From Solirubrobacteraceae bacterium (GTDB lineage Bacteria; Actinomycetota; Thermoleophilia; Solirubrobacterales; Solirubrobacteraceae), in the NCBI GenBank assembly GCA_030690545.1, contig JAUYGN010000080.1, positions 1 through 53,392 on the forward strand: DNA of 53,392 nt. Reading direction: 5' to 3'. Of this stretch, positions 10,175 through 18,449 are shown piece by piece; positions within the stretch are counted from its first letter, which is position 1; every line of letters starts with the position of its first letter. The notes beneath the pieces were generated by a model that had not been told where the DNA came from, searched no databases, and worked only from the letters and a program-made list of their open reading frames with translations. The position numbers were made by a program, and so were the translations under genes.

Positions 10175-10230
10175 GGCGGGCGGGGGACGATCAGGCCGTT
10201 CCGGGAGCTCCTGACCGTCCCCCGCCCGCC
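10175..10230. terminator. Long inverted repeat with conserved 14-nt loop, copy 1
   Basis: Two 21-nt arms (10175-10195 and 10210-10230) match with one mismatch and enclose the loop CCGTTCCGGGAGCT. It sits between convergent recR and the NagZ-like gene, so a bidirectional terminator role fits. There is no T-tract. The inner CAGG/CCTG pairs and the loop are shared with 41971-42037, while the outer arms are unrelated. Confidence 0.7.
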
Positions 10231-10333
10231 GACCCCGCAACAGTCTCGGGTGCATCACAGACGTCGCCTGGGTGGTGGGATGAGCCTTGGGTGGTGGATC
10301 GGGCGTGGGTGGCGGCGGATGGGCTCTTGGTCT

Positions 10334-11605
10334 TCAGCGGGCGATGCGGACGGGCTCGCGCGCTTCGCGCGTGAATCGGCGTAGCTCGGCGATCCGTCCG
10401 AGGGCTTCGATGACGCGCTCGGGTGCGATCGCGCGCGAGCGAACGGCCGCCACGACGGCGCGGAACGCCTCGTCCTGCTGGGCGCGACCGCCGGGGATCA
10501 CGAGCACGTCGACGCCCGCCTTCAGTGCCTGCACCGCGGCTTCGCCGACCGATCCGCCCGCTGACGCGGTCGTCGCGACGAGATCGGCCGAGAAGACCGC
10601 GCCGTCGAAGTCGAGCCGGTCGCGCAGCTCCTTGACGGCGTCGGGCAGCAGCGTCGCCGGCGTCACGCCGTCGAAGGCGACGTAGATCGCGTTGGACATC
10701 TGCATCGCCGGCGCCGCGTCGTCACCGTCGGCGACCGCCTCGAAGGGCTTCATGTCGTTGTCGCGCAGCGCCTCGAGGCCGAGCCCGACTGGCGCCGGTC
10801 CGGCGTTGGGGTCCTGCGAGGCGGCGCCGGCGCCGGGGAACGGCCCGACGACGGCCGCGACGCCGGCTTCGTTGTACTCCGCCACGGAGGTCGTCACCGC
10901 GCTCGTGACCTTCTCCGACGTCTCGGCGAACGCCCGTCCCTGACCGGGACCGCCCGCGATCGCGATGTCGGCGTACGGTGCGAAGTTGACCCCGATGCCG
11001 AGCGCCGCCAGCTGCTGGGCCGCCGAGCGGGCGCTGGCGGCGATCGCGTCCCGGCTGCCCTCGCCGACGTCGACCTGACCGGCCGGCGCGAGGCTGCCGA
11101 ACGCGTTGAACTCGCCGCCCTCCTGCTGGGCGGCGACGAGCGGCGCCGGGTTACCGGCCTCGCGCGCGACCTCCTGGATCTTCGCCGTCAGGCCCGACAG
11201 CTGCTGGGGCTGGTCGTAGTTGGCGCCCGTCAGCAGGACGCCGCCGTAGGGGCGGGCGGCGAGGCGCTCGAGGAAGGGGGTGTCGCGCAGCTTGCCGCGG
11301 AAGCCGACGACGAACAGGCCCGCGACGGCGTCGCCGGGCGCGCGGTTGAGCTCGTCGACGGACGGCGGGGCGGGGTCCGAGCCGGTGCTGCGTGCCTGCA
11401 CGCGGGCGCCGAGCACCGGGGCGAGCGTGTCCAGCAGCGTTCCGCCGCCGCCGCCCGCGTCCTCGTCGCCGAAGCGCGATCCGGCCTCCAGCGTCGGCGC
11501 GTCGTCGCCGCCGCGCAGGAACAGGAGGTAGACGCCGCCGACGAGCACGAGCGCCGCGACCGCGACGACGGCGGCCAGGCGCGCCTTCGGGGGCAGTGCG
11601 CTCAC
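10334..11605 (-). CDS. Membrane-anchored GH3 (NagZ-like) protein, probably inactive
   Basis: 423 residues with a GTG start. One N-terminal membrane segment (VVAVAALVLVGGVYLLFL) anchors an outside GH3 beta-barrel. Family landmarks can be traced but are altered: the substrate-binding DQEGG is QQEGG; KHFPGHG is GPFPGAG; the Asp-Ser-His dyad that follows is missing (ASQDPN); and the nucleophile motif SDDL reads SADL. With the general acid/base dyad and probably the nucleophile region changed, hydrolysis of peptidoglycan aminosugars is unlikely. A binding or structural role at the cell wall is inferred. Only 21 bp separate its start from that of lysC, so the promoters overlap. Confidence 0.75.
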   Translation of the reverse strand: MSALPPKARLAAVVAVAALVLVGGVYLLFLRGGDDAPTLEAGSRFGDEDAGGGGGTLLDTLAPVLGARVQARSTGSDPAPPSVDELNRAPGDAVAGLFVVGFRGKLRDTPFLERLAARPYGGVLLTGANYDQPQQLSGLTAKIQEVAREAGNPAPLVAAQQEGGEFNAFGSLAPAGQVDVGEGSRDAIAASARSAAQQLAALGIGVNFAPYADIAIAGGPGQGRAFAETSEKVTSAVTTSVAEYNEAGVAAVVGPFPGAGAASQDPNAGPAPVGLGLEALRDNDMKPFEAVADGDDAAPAMQMSNAIYVAFDGVTPATLLPDAVKELRDRLDFDGAVFSADLVATTASAGGSVGEAAVQALKAGVDVLVIPGGRAQQDEAFRAVVAAVRSRAIAPERVIEALGRIAELRRFTREAREPVRIAR

Positions 11606-11609
11606 CGGC

Positions 11610-11615
11610 TACCCT
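11610..11615 (+). promoter_or_regulatory. -10-like box of lysC
   Basis: TACCCT lies 11 nt before the lysC ATG inside the 21-bp divergent gap. This implies a very short or absent leader on the lysC mRNA. Confidence 0.4.
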
Positions 11616-11626
11616 CCGAACCGCTC

Positions 11627-12889
11627 ATGTCCGGCACGGTCGTCATGAAGTTCGGTGGAACCTCGGTGGCCGATGCCGAGCGGCTCAAGCGCGCCGCGCA
11701 GCGGATCGTCGCCAAGCGCGAGGCCGGCAACCGCGTCGTCGCGGTGCTGAGCGCGCGCGGCAAGACGACGGACTTCCTCATCGCCGAGGCGCAGGAGATC
11801 TCACCGACCCCGGATCCGCGGGAGATGGACATGCTGCTGTCGACGGGCGAGCGCCAGTCGTGTGCGTTGTGCGCGATGGCGATCAACGATCTTGGACACA
11901 GAGCGATCTCCCTGACCGGGTCACAGGCGGGGATCGTGACAGACACGTCGCACACGAAGGCGCGGATCCTAGATGTGCGCGCCGATCGGATCCGTCAGGG
12001 TCTCGAGGAGGACGCGATCGTACTCGTCGCGGGCTTTCAGGGCGTGTCGACCGCGAAGGACGTCACGACGCTCGGCCGCGGCGGCTCGGACACGACCGCC
12101 GTCGCGCTCGCGGCGGCGATCGGCGCCGACATCTGCGAGATCTACACCGACGTCGCGGGAGTCTTCAGCGCCGACCCGCGGATCGTCCCCGATGCCCGCA
12201 AGCTGTTGGTCGTGTCGTTCGAGGAGATGCTCGAGATGTCGGCCTCGGGCGCCGGGGTGCTGCAGCTGCGCTCGGTCGAGTACGCCCGCAACCATGGGGT
12301 TCGAATCCATTGCCGATCGAGCTTCACCGACGAGCCGGGTACCGTTGTCGTCGGAGAAGAGGAGACCGTGGAACAGCCGCTCATCACCGCCGTGACGCAT
12401 TCGACCGAGGAGTCCCGAGTCACGATCAAGGGCGTCCCGGACTCGCCGGGCATCGCCGGGCGGATCGCGACCGCGCTCGCCCTCGCGGGCGTCAACATCG
12501 ACATGATCATCCAGAACGAGCCCGTCTCGGAGGGGGCCGTCGCGGACATGTCGTTCACCGTGCCGCGCTCGGACCTCGCTGACGCTCGCGCCGCGCTCGC
12601 GCCGCTCGTCGACGAGCTCGGGTTGAACGTGCAGAGCGACGAGGCGATCGGCAAGGTCTCGGTGATCGGCGCCGGGATGAAGTCCCATCCCGGGGTCGCG
12701 GCGAAGGTCTTCACCGTGCTCGGCGACGAGGGCGTGAACATCGAGATGATCTCGACCTCGCCGATCAAGATCTCGTGCGTGATCGCGGGCGACGCGGTGC
12801 CCGGCGCGGTGCGCGCGCTGCACGCGGCGTTCGAGCTGTCCGGCGAGGGCACGATCCGCCCCGAGCGGCCGTTCGGGGAGTTCGGGTGA
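11627..12889 (+). CDS. lysC: Aspartate kinase
   Basis: 420 residues. It phosphorylates aspartate, the first step to lysine/diaminopimelate, threonine and methionine. KFGGTSV near the N-terminus, the catalytic-domain motif TLGRGGSDTTAVALA and two C-terminal ACT domains (starting near ITAVTHSTEESRVTIKG and KVSVIGAGMKSHPG) identify it. The ACT pair predicts feedback inhibition by Lys and/or Thr. An internal start for a separate beta subunit, as in some actinobacteria, is possible but not demonstrable here. It overlaps asd by four bases (GTGA). Confidence 0.96.
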   Translation: MSGTVVMKFGGTSVADAERLKRAAQRIVAKREAGNRVVAVLSARGKTTDFLIAEAQEISPTPDPREMDMLLSTGERQSCALCAMAINDLGHRAISLTGSQAGIVTDTSHTKARILDVRADRIRQGLEEDAIVLVAGFQGVSTAKDVTTLGRGGSDTTAVALAAAIGADICEIYTDVAGVFSADPRIVPDARKLLVVSFEEMLEMSASGAGVLQLRSVEYARNHGVRIHCRSSFTDEPGTVVVGEEETVEQPLITAVTHSTEESRVTIKGVPDSPGIAGRIATALALAGVNIDMIIQNEPVSEGAVADMSFTVPRSDLADARAALAPLVDELGLNVQSDEAIGKVSVIGAGMKSHPGVAAKVFTVLGDEGVNIEMISTSPIKISCVIAGDAVPGAVRALHAAFELSGEGTIRPERPFGEFG

Positions 12890-13956
12890 GCGGGTTGGCG
12901 GGAGCGGGAGCGGGCGGCAGGCTGCGGGTCGCCGTCGTCGGTGCGACGGGCGCCGTCGGCACGGTCATGCTGCGCCTGCTCGGCTCGCGCGCCTTCCCGG
13001 CGTCGGAGATCGTGCCGTTCGCCTCCGAGCGCTCGGTCGGCCGCGTGCTCGACGGCGGGCTCGTCGTCGAGCCGCTGGACGACGAGACGATCGGCGGCTT
13101 CGACGTCGCGCTGTTCTCGGCGGGAGCGACGCGCTCGCGCGAGTGGGCGCAGCGGTTCGTCGACGCCGGTGCGGTCGTCGTCGACAACTCGAGCGCGTTC
13201 CGGCGCGTCGACGACGTGCCGCTCGTCGTCTCGGAGGTCAATCCAGAGGCGCTCGACGCGCACTGCGGGATCGTCGCCAACCCGAACTGCACGACGATGG
13301 TCGCGATGCTGCCGCTGAAGGCGCTGCACGACGCGTTCTCGCTCGCCTCGATGGTCGCGACGAGCTATCAGGCGGCCGGCGGCGCCGGGCAGTCGGGGAT
13401 CGACGAGCTGGCCGCGCAGATCGCTCCGCTCGCCTCCGACGTGACGCAGCTCTGCGAGGACGGCGCGACCGCCGCGGGCAAGGTGACCCATGCGGTGCAT
13501 GCCGCGACGCTCGCCTTCAACGTCGTCCCGCTGCTCGGGACGCTCGGCGACGACGGGCACACCGACGAGGAGCGCAAGCTGCGCGACGAGTCGCGCAAGA
13601 TCCTGGGCATCCCCTCGCTCGCGGTGTCCCCGACCTGCGTGCGCGTGCCGGTGATGGTCGGCCACGGCGTCGCGGTGCGCGCGACGTTCGAGCGCGAGGT
13701 CGACCTCGAGCGCGCGCTGTCGGCGTTGGCGGCGTTCCCGAACCTCGTCCTCGACGATCTCCCGACGCCGCTGGCGTACGCCGGCCGCGACGAGGTCGCC
13801 GTCGGCCGCGTGCGCCTCGACCTCGCCGACCCGCGCACGCTGAACTTCTTCGTCGTCGGCGACAACCTGCTCAAGGGCGCCGCGCTGAACACCGTCCAGC
13901 TCGCCGAGGCGCTCGTCGCGCGCGGGCTCGTCGGCGCGCGCGCCTCAGCCGCGTAG
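12886..13956 (+). CDS. asd: Aspartate-semialdehyde dehydrogenase
   Basis: 356 residues from the GTG overlapping the lysC stop. It reduces beta-aspartyl phosphate to the semialdehyde with NADPH. The nucleotide-binding GATGAVG is at 19-25, the catalytic Cys135 lies in NPNCTT, and SYQAAGGAGQSG and the C-terminal VGDNLLKGAALN are family signatures. The 10-residue Gly/Ala-rich N-terminal extension is not conserved in most homologues, so the true start may be slightly later. It acts directly after LysC, consistent with the coupled operon. Confidence 0.95.
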   Translation: MSGLAGAGAGGRLRVAVVGATGAVGTVMLRLLGSRAFPASEIVPFASERSVGRVLDGGLVVEPLDDETIGGFDVALFSAGATRSREWAQRFVDAGAVVVDNSSAFRRVDDVPLVVSEVNPEALDAHCGIVANPNCTTMVAMLPLKALHDAFSLASMVATSYQAAGGAGQSGIDELAAQIAPLASDVTQLCEDGATAAGKVTHAVHAATLAFNVVPLLGTLGDDGHTDEERKLRDESRKILGIPSLAVSPTCVRVPVMVGHGVAVRATFEREVDLERALSALAAFPNLVLDDLPTPLAYAGRDEVAVGRVRLDLADPRTLNFFVVGDNLLKGAALNTVQLAEALVARGLVGARASAA

Positions 13957-14286
13957 CGGTAACGGTCCTTCTGAACTGCATCACCGAAGGAGTGAGGTCT
14001 GCGGGGCCCTGCTACGACATTCGAGGCACGGCGGCCGGGGGTGGCGACGGCGTGCGATGACGTGAGGCGACGGCGCGGCCGTGAGCCGCGTGGGCGGGGC
14101 GATTCTGTGGCGGTGCTCGCGCCATGTGCGTCAGCTCACTGAAGGAACTGCGCCAAGATGGTCTCACTGGCCTGCGGCGCGCATCTGCTCTGGCACGGTG
14201 CGCTGGTGCTCGCCAGGCGTGAACCAGCGACGGATGCACGGCCGCCCGAAGCGGAGCCGTCACTCCTTCACGTTTGCGATGAAGTG
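13957..14286. other. 330-bp intergenic stretch with short related repeats
   Basis: I see no convincing gene here. The motif CCGTCACTCCTTCACG (14257-14272) recurs exactly 60 bp downstream as CCGTCACTCGTTCACG (14317-14332), with GTGACGG, the inverse of CCGTCAC, between them at 14287. Related pieces occur earlier in the region (a TCACCGAAGGAGTGAGG element near 13980-13998). They could be regulator sites for the next gene. Confidence 0.4.
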
Positions 14287-15243
14287 GTGACGGATCTGCT
14301 CGATTCTGGCTTGGATCCGTCACTCGTTCACGCCGATCGGCGGATCAGCCTGCTCGCGGCGCGCCAGGACGGCATCGTCGCGTGGGCGCAGCTCATCGCG
14401 CTCGGGATCAGCCGGGGCATCATCGCGCGGCGCGTGCAACGCGGGACGTTGCGGGCGCTGCATGTCGGCGTGTACCTCTGGGCCGCTCCGGCGCCGACGT
14501 TTCGCGCGCGGGTTCGCGCTGCCGTGCTCGCCTGCGGGCGCGGTGCATTCGCGAGTCACGATGCGTCTGCTGCGCTCTGGGGGCACGGCGAGCCACAGCG
14601 CGGCCCGATCGACATCACCGTCGTAGGACGCCGCGTGCGCGGGCACGGGATCCGCGGGCACGAGGCGCTGCGCCTGCATCCCGACGACCGCGACGTCTGC
14701 GCCGGAATCGCGGTCACCGCGCCGGCGCGCTCGCTGCTCGAGATCGCCGGCAGGCTCTCGCAGGTCCAGCTCGCCGACGCCGTCGAGCAGGCGCAGCTCA
14801 ACCGGCGCGTGCGCCGCGACCAGATCCTCGCCGCCATCGAGCGGGCTCCGCGGCTCGCCGGCGCCGGGGTGCTCCGCGCGCTCGCCGAGGAGCCGGCGTT
14901 CACCCGCTCGCGAGCCGAGCGGCGGTTGGTGGCGCTCGTGCGCGCCGCGCGGCTCCCCGAGCCCGAGTTCAACGTGCATGTCGACGGTTGCGGCGAGGTC
15001 GATGTGCTCTGGCGCCGCCAGCGCGTCGTGCTCGAGTTCGACTCGTACGCGTTTCATGCCACGCGCTCGGCGTTCGAGCGCGACCGTCGGCGCGATGCAG
15101 GGCTGACTCGCGATCGCTACGTCGTGCTGCGAACGACCTGGAGCGAGCTGACCGAGCGGTCGCACGCGCTTGTCGCCCGCCTCGCCGAGGCGCTGGCGTT
15201 CAGCGTCGCCGACCGACGCGCGGACCCGGCGGCCCGGGGCTGA
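14287..15243 (+). CDS. AbiEi-type N-domain protein with DUF559/Vsr-like nuclease domain
   Basis: 318 residues from the chosen GTG. An ATG at 14158 is in frame but would translate the repeated upstream sequence. Residues about 15-65 match the winged-helix N-domain of AbiEi-like antitoxins (LLAARQDGIVAWAQLIALGISRG). The C-terminus resembles the DUF559/very-short-patch-repair nuclease fold: EVDVLW, VVLEFDSYAFH, a basic FERDRRRDAGL and RYVVLRTTWSEL. These single-gene proteins are abundant in high-GC actinobacteria and have no settled function. No AbiEii toxin partner is adjacent, so a toxin-antitoxin role is not supported here. Confidence 0.72.
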   Translation: MTDLLDSGLDPSLVHADRRISLLAARQDGIVAWAQLIALGISRGIIARRVQRGTLRALHVGVYLWAAPAPTFRARVRAAVLACGRGAFASHDASAALWGHGEPQRGPIDITVVGRRVRGHGIRGHEALRLHPDDRDVCAGIAVTAPARSLLEIAGRLSQVQLADAVEQAQLNRRVRRDQILAAIERAPRLAGAGVLRALAEEPAFTRSRAERRLVALVRAARLPEPEFNVHVDGCGEVDVLWRRQRVVLEFDSYAFHATRSAFERDRRRDAGLTRDRYVVLRTTWSELTERSHALVARLAEALAFSVADRRADPAARG

Positions 15244-15255
15244 GCGCTCTCGTCC

Positions 15256-15867
15256 TCAGCGCCGCGGCGCCGTCAGGGTCGTCAGCTCGCGCCGGCTGCG
15301 AACGCCGAGCTTGCGAAAGACGCTGCGCGCGTGGGTGCGGACCGTCTCGACGCTGACCGACAGCGCGAGCGCGATCTCGCTGTTGGAGCGTCCCAGCTGC
15401 AGCTGATCGAGAACGTCGGCCTCGCGCGGCGTCAGGAGATCGGGCAGCAGCGGTGCGCCGCTGCGGGCGGGCGTCGCGTGCGGCAGGACGTGCAGCCCGC
15501 GCGAGGCGAGGTGGATCGCGTTGAGCACGTCGCGACCCTCGACCTCCTTGCCGAGGCAAGCCGTCGCGCCGAGCGCGAGCAGCTGGCTGCACTCGCCGGG
15601 AGTCGGATGGTTGGCGAGCACGACGAGCCGGGTCGCGGGGTGCGCGGCGCTCAGCCGGCGGATGTCGGTGAGGGCGTGCAGCGAGCCGAAGCTCAGGATC
15701 GCCACGCGCGGCGCGTGCTCGGCGATCAGCGAGTCCAGCTCACCATGGTGCACGTCGGAGGCGACGATCCGCAGCGTGGCGTCCGCGCCGATCAGGCTGC
15801 GCAGGCCAGCGCTGACGAGGTCCTCGAAGCGCGCGAGCAGGATCGTGACCGGGACGTGGGCGTCCAT
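15256..15867 (-). CDS. LuxR/NarL-type regulator with degenerate receiver domain
   Basis: 203 residues from ATG 15867; an ATG at 15885 is also in frame. The C-terminal helix-turn-helix is clear: LTPREADVLDQLQLGRSNSEIA and VSVETVRTHARSVFRKLGV. The N-terminal part has the receiver fold pattern, but the phospho-acceptor strand reads RVAILSFGS with no Asp. Phosphorylation-independent control is therefore inferred. No histidine kinase is nearby. Its promoter should lie in 15868-16000. Confidence 0.85.
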   Translation of the reverse strand: MDAHVPVTILLARFEDLVSAGLRSLIGADATLRIVASDVHHGELDSLIAEHAPRVAILSFGSLHALTDIRRLSAAHPATRLVVLANHPTPGECSQLLALGATACLGKEVEGRDVLNAIHLASRGLHVLPHATPARSGAPLLPDLLTPREADVLDQLQLGRSNSEIALALSVSVETVRTHARSVFRKLGVRSRRELTTLTAPRR

Positions 15868-16033
15868 CCCGGCTCCTATCGGCACAACGCGACGACGGGG
15901 TGAGGCCGTCTACCCCGAAGATCACCCGCGAGGGGGGAAGAGGGCCACGCGCCGATCGGCCAGGATGCGTGTCGGGAGCGCACCGAGAGAACGCGGGAAT
16001 CGCAGCTCTCACAGGGACACGGGGAGCACAGAT

Positions 16034-16091
16034 CTTCCGTAGGACGGAAGTTGGGGTACAGCGGAGAAGGGGCCTGGGGAGGCCCCTTTTT
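16034..16091 (+). terminator. Two hairpins ending in an intrinsic terminator (plus strand)
   Basis: CTTCCGT-AGG-ACGGAAG (16034-16050) is followed by AAGGGGCC (16067-16074), a 6-nt loop and GGCCCCTT (16081-16088), then a T-run to 16091. A T-tailed terminator is rare in such GC-rich DNA. No plus-strand protein gene precedes it (the nearest is 0.8 kb upstream, with an opposite gene between), so it may end a small RNA transcribed from 15.87-16.0 kb. Confidence 0.55.
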
Positions 16092-16102
16092 CGCGCTCGA
16101 GG

Positions 16103-16471
16103 TCAGTCGCCCTCCGGCGGCTCGATTGTCGCGCGCAGGCGCTCGCGGGCGGCGTCGAGCCGAGCGGCGGCGTCGTTCGCCGCCCGCTCGGCAGGCTGTG
16201 ACTCGACGTCCGGCGAAGCGACGCGATCGGACTGAGCTTCGGCGTCCGACCGAGGCTCGGCGTCCGGCGAAGCAGCGGCGTCCGATCGAACCTCTGCGTC
16301 CGGCGGAACCTCAGCGTCCGGCCGAACCTCGTCGCTCTCGCCTCCGGGCAGCTCGGACTCGACGGACTGCGGGAAGGCCCACGGCGAGCTCGCTCGCGGC
16401 CCGACCCGCCGGCGAACGCCGGCGGCGAGCCGGCGAACCGCGGAGCGACTATCCCCCGGCGGAGGGGGCAC
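16103..16471 (-). CDS. Acidic low-complexity protein, possible fourth gene of the sdh operon
   Basis: 122 residues overlapping the end of sdhE by 23 bp. The N-terminal part is Pro/Arg-rich. The middle is a run of imperfect (P/S)DAEx repeats, and the last 30 residues ([18 protein letters not shown]) look like a helix. Codon third positions are GC-rich throughout. No family is recognised. It could be a real small protein or a chance frame created by the repeats. Confidence 0.35.
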   Translation of the reverse strand: MPPPPGDSRSAVRRLAAGVRRRVGPRASSPWAFPQSVESELPGGESDEVRPDAEVPPDAEVRSDAAASPDAEPRSDAEAQSDRVASPDVESQPAERAANDAAARLDAARERLRATIEPPEGD

Positions 16472-17369
16472 CGACCTCGCCGACGACCGACGTCGTCCAG
16501 TCGATCACCGACGTCGGCTTGACGACGTGGCGCTGCAGCCCGAGCTCGCTCGGCGAGACGCCGAGCGCCAGCCCGACGAGCTGGGGCAGGTGCAGGACCG
16601 GCATCCCCAGGTCGCGGCCCACGACGCGCTCGGCGAGCGGCTGCTGCAGGTCGAGGTTCAGGTGGCACAGCGGGCATGGCGTCACGAGGCAGTCGGCGCC
16701 CGCGTCGACCGCGTCGCCGAGGTGCCGGCCGGCCTGCTTGAGCGACGCGTCCTTGTTCATCGTGATGATCGGAAAGCCACAGCACTTGTGCGCCCCGGCG
16801 TAGTCGGTGACCGTGCCGCCGAGGGCCTCGATCACCTGCCCGAGGTAGGCGTCGCGCGGATGCGCGTCGTCGATACCGAGACGGGTCACCGGCCGCACGA
16901 TGTAGCAGCCGTAGAACGGGCCGACGCGCAGATCGGTCAGCGGCCGTACGACCCGTGAGCGCAGCTCGTCGAGCCCCATCTCCTCGACGAGCAGCCAGAG
17001 GAAGTTCTTGTTCGACAGCCCCGTCTCGTAGGTCAGGCCGTCGGCGGCGAGCGTCTCGTTGATCTTCGCGCGGTACTCGGCGCTGGCGTCGAGGCGCTCC
17101 TGGCACTCGGACTGCGCGCCCTGGCAGGTCGAGCAGATGTTCATCATCAGCGCCGTGCCCTCGGCCTGCTGGGCGAGCGCGAACGTGCGTGCGTTGAGCG
17201 TGTCGGCGAGCTCGGGGTTGTGCTCGGCGATCACGCCGGCGCCGCAGCACGAGGCGCGGTCCAGCGCCACGAGCTCGATGTCCAGCAGCGGCGCGATCTT
17301 CGCCATCGAGCCGTGCAGCTCGGGGGTGAAGCCGCGCGACACGCAGCCGGGCCAGTAGGCGACCTTCAT
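16449..17369 (-). CDS. sdhE: HdrB-like CCG-domain subunit of succinate dehydrogenase
   Basis: 306 residues. Two CCG (cysteine-rich) domains are visible: CCGAGV with NICSTCQG in the first half, and CCGFPI with TPCPLCHLN in the second. This is the pattern of heterodisulfide reductase subunit B. In type-E succinate:quinone oxidoreductases such a subunit replaces the haem-containing membrane anchors. No SdhC/SdhD-like hydrophobic protein is present here. The start overlaps the sdhB stop, so translation is coupled. Electrons from succinate would pass FAD, the SdhB clusters and this subunit to quinone; the membrane attachment is inferred. Confidence 0.88.
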   Translation of the reverse strand: MKVAYWPGCVSRGFTPELHGSMAKIAPLLDIELVALDRASCCGAGVIAEHNPELADTLNARTFALAQQAEGTALMMNICSTCQGAQSECQERLDASAEYRAKINETLAADGLTYETGLSNKNFLWLLVEEMGLDELRSRVVRPLTDLRVGPFYGCYIVRPVTRLGIDDAHPRDAYLGQVIEALGGTVTDYAGAHKCCGFPIITMNKDASLKQAGRHLGDAVDAGADCLVTPCPLCHLNLDLQQPLAERVVGRDLGMPVLHLPQLVGLALGVSPSELGLQRHVVKPTSVIDWTTSVVGEVGAPSAGG

Positions 17370-18430
17370 GTCAGATCCTCGTCACGGCCGGAGATGTAGA
17401 TGTTGAACTCGACGCGCTCGTCGCGGCCCTCGACCGTCTCGTAGATGCGCTTGACCTCGGCGCGATCCGCCGGCGCCAGCTTGTGCGGCTTGAAGACCGC
17501 GGCGGGCGTCACCTTGCGACGCAGCAGCGCCTTGGCGATCGCCGGCAGCGAGCTCGTCAGCTCGGCCGCCGCCGACGGCTTGAACTTCGCCAGCGGCGTG
17601 TCGCCGCCATAGCTGCGCGGCAGCAGCTCGGCCTCGTTGAGCAGCCCGTACTGCTTGACGAGCGAGACGAACGCCGCCTCGTGGCGCTCGCCGTTGTTGC
17701 GATCCTCGATCGCGAAGTCGTTGCCGGCCAGGCGCCGCAGGCGCATGATCTGGCTCATCGGGGCGACGCCCTTCGGGCACGCGTCGATGCACTGGAAGCA
17801 GTGCGTGCAGTCGTAGATGCCGTGCGGGTCCTCGGCGAGATCCTGCAGGCGCTCGAAGTGCTGGTCGTCGCGCGGGTCGCCGACGAAGCGGTAGGCCTTC
17901 GCCAGCGCGGCGGGCCCGATGAACTCCGGGTCGACCTCCATCGACAGGCAGTCCGAGACGCAGGCGCCGCACTGGATGCAGGCCATCGACTGCGTCACGT
18001 CGACCATCGCCTCGCGCGGCACGACGTACTCGCGCTCGGGCACCGGCTGCTTGGGGATCAGCCACGGCGTGACGCGCCGGATCTTCTTCCAGTGGACCGC
18101 TTCCATGTCGACGATCAGGTCCTTGATGACGGGCATGTTGCCCATCGGCTCGACCTCGATGACGCCGTCTGAGGAGTGCTTCTTGGCATGGTCCAGATGG
18201 GTGTGGCAGGCGAGGTCCGGGCGGCCGTTGATGCGCACGCCGCAGGAGCCGCAGATCGCCGCGCGGCACGAGCAGCGGATCCCGATCGAGCCGTCGTCGC
18301 GGTTCTTGGCCTGCAGGATCCCCTCGAGCACCGAGCGGTGCGGCTCGAGGTCGATCGTGTGCTCCTCCCAGTACGCGGCGTCGCCGGACTCGGGGTCATA
18401 GCGGCGCAGTCGCAACGTGAACTCGGCCAT
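17366..18430 (-). CDS. sdhB: Succinate dehydrogenase iron-sulfur subunit
   Basis: 354 residues, about 100 longer than classical SdhB. The N-terminal plant-type ferredoxin domain has [12 protein letters not shown] and a later CHTHL Cys for the 2Fe-2S cluster. The C-terminal domain has [11 protein letters not shown] and [14 protein letters not shown] for the 4Fe-4S and third cluster. Cys217-type positions were not counted exactly. The extra C-terminal roughly 110 residues are basic and helical and may contact the HdrB-like partner. It lies 19 bp after sdhA and overlaps sdhE. Confidence 0.94.
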   Translation of the reverse strand: MAEFTLRLRRYDPESGDAAYWEEHTIDLEPHRSVLEGILQAKNRDDGSIGIRCSCRAAICGSCGVRINGRPDLACHTHLDHAKKHSSDGVIEVEPMGNMPVIKDLIVDMEAVHWKKIRRVTPWLIPKQPVPEREYVVPREAMVDVTQSMACIQCGACVSDCLSMEVDPEFIGPAALAKAYRFVGDPRDDQHFERLQDLAEDPHGIYDCTHCFQCIDACPKGVAPMSQIMRLRRLAGNDFAIEDRNNGERHEAAFVSLVKQYGLLNEAELLPRSYGGDTPLAKFKPSAAAELTSSLPAIAKALLRRKVTPAAVFKPHKLAPADRAEVKRIYETVEGRDERVEFNIYISGRDEDLT

Positions 18431-18449
18431 CAGCGAACCACTCCAGCCA

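Noticed and set aside
14287-15243. Complete AbiE toxin-antitoxin system
   Set aside because: Only the AbiEi-like N-domain is present, joined to a nuclease-like domain; no AbiEii nucleotidyltransferase gene is adjacent.
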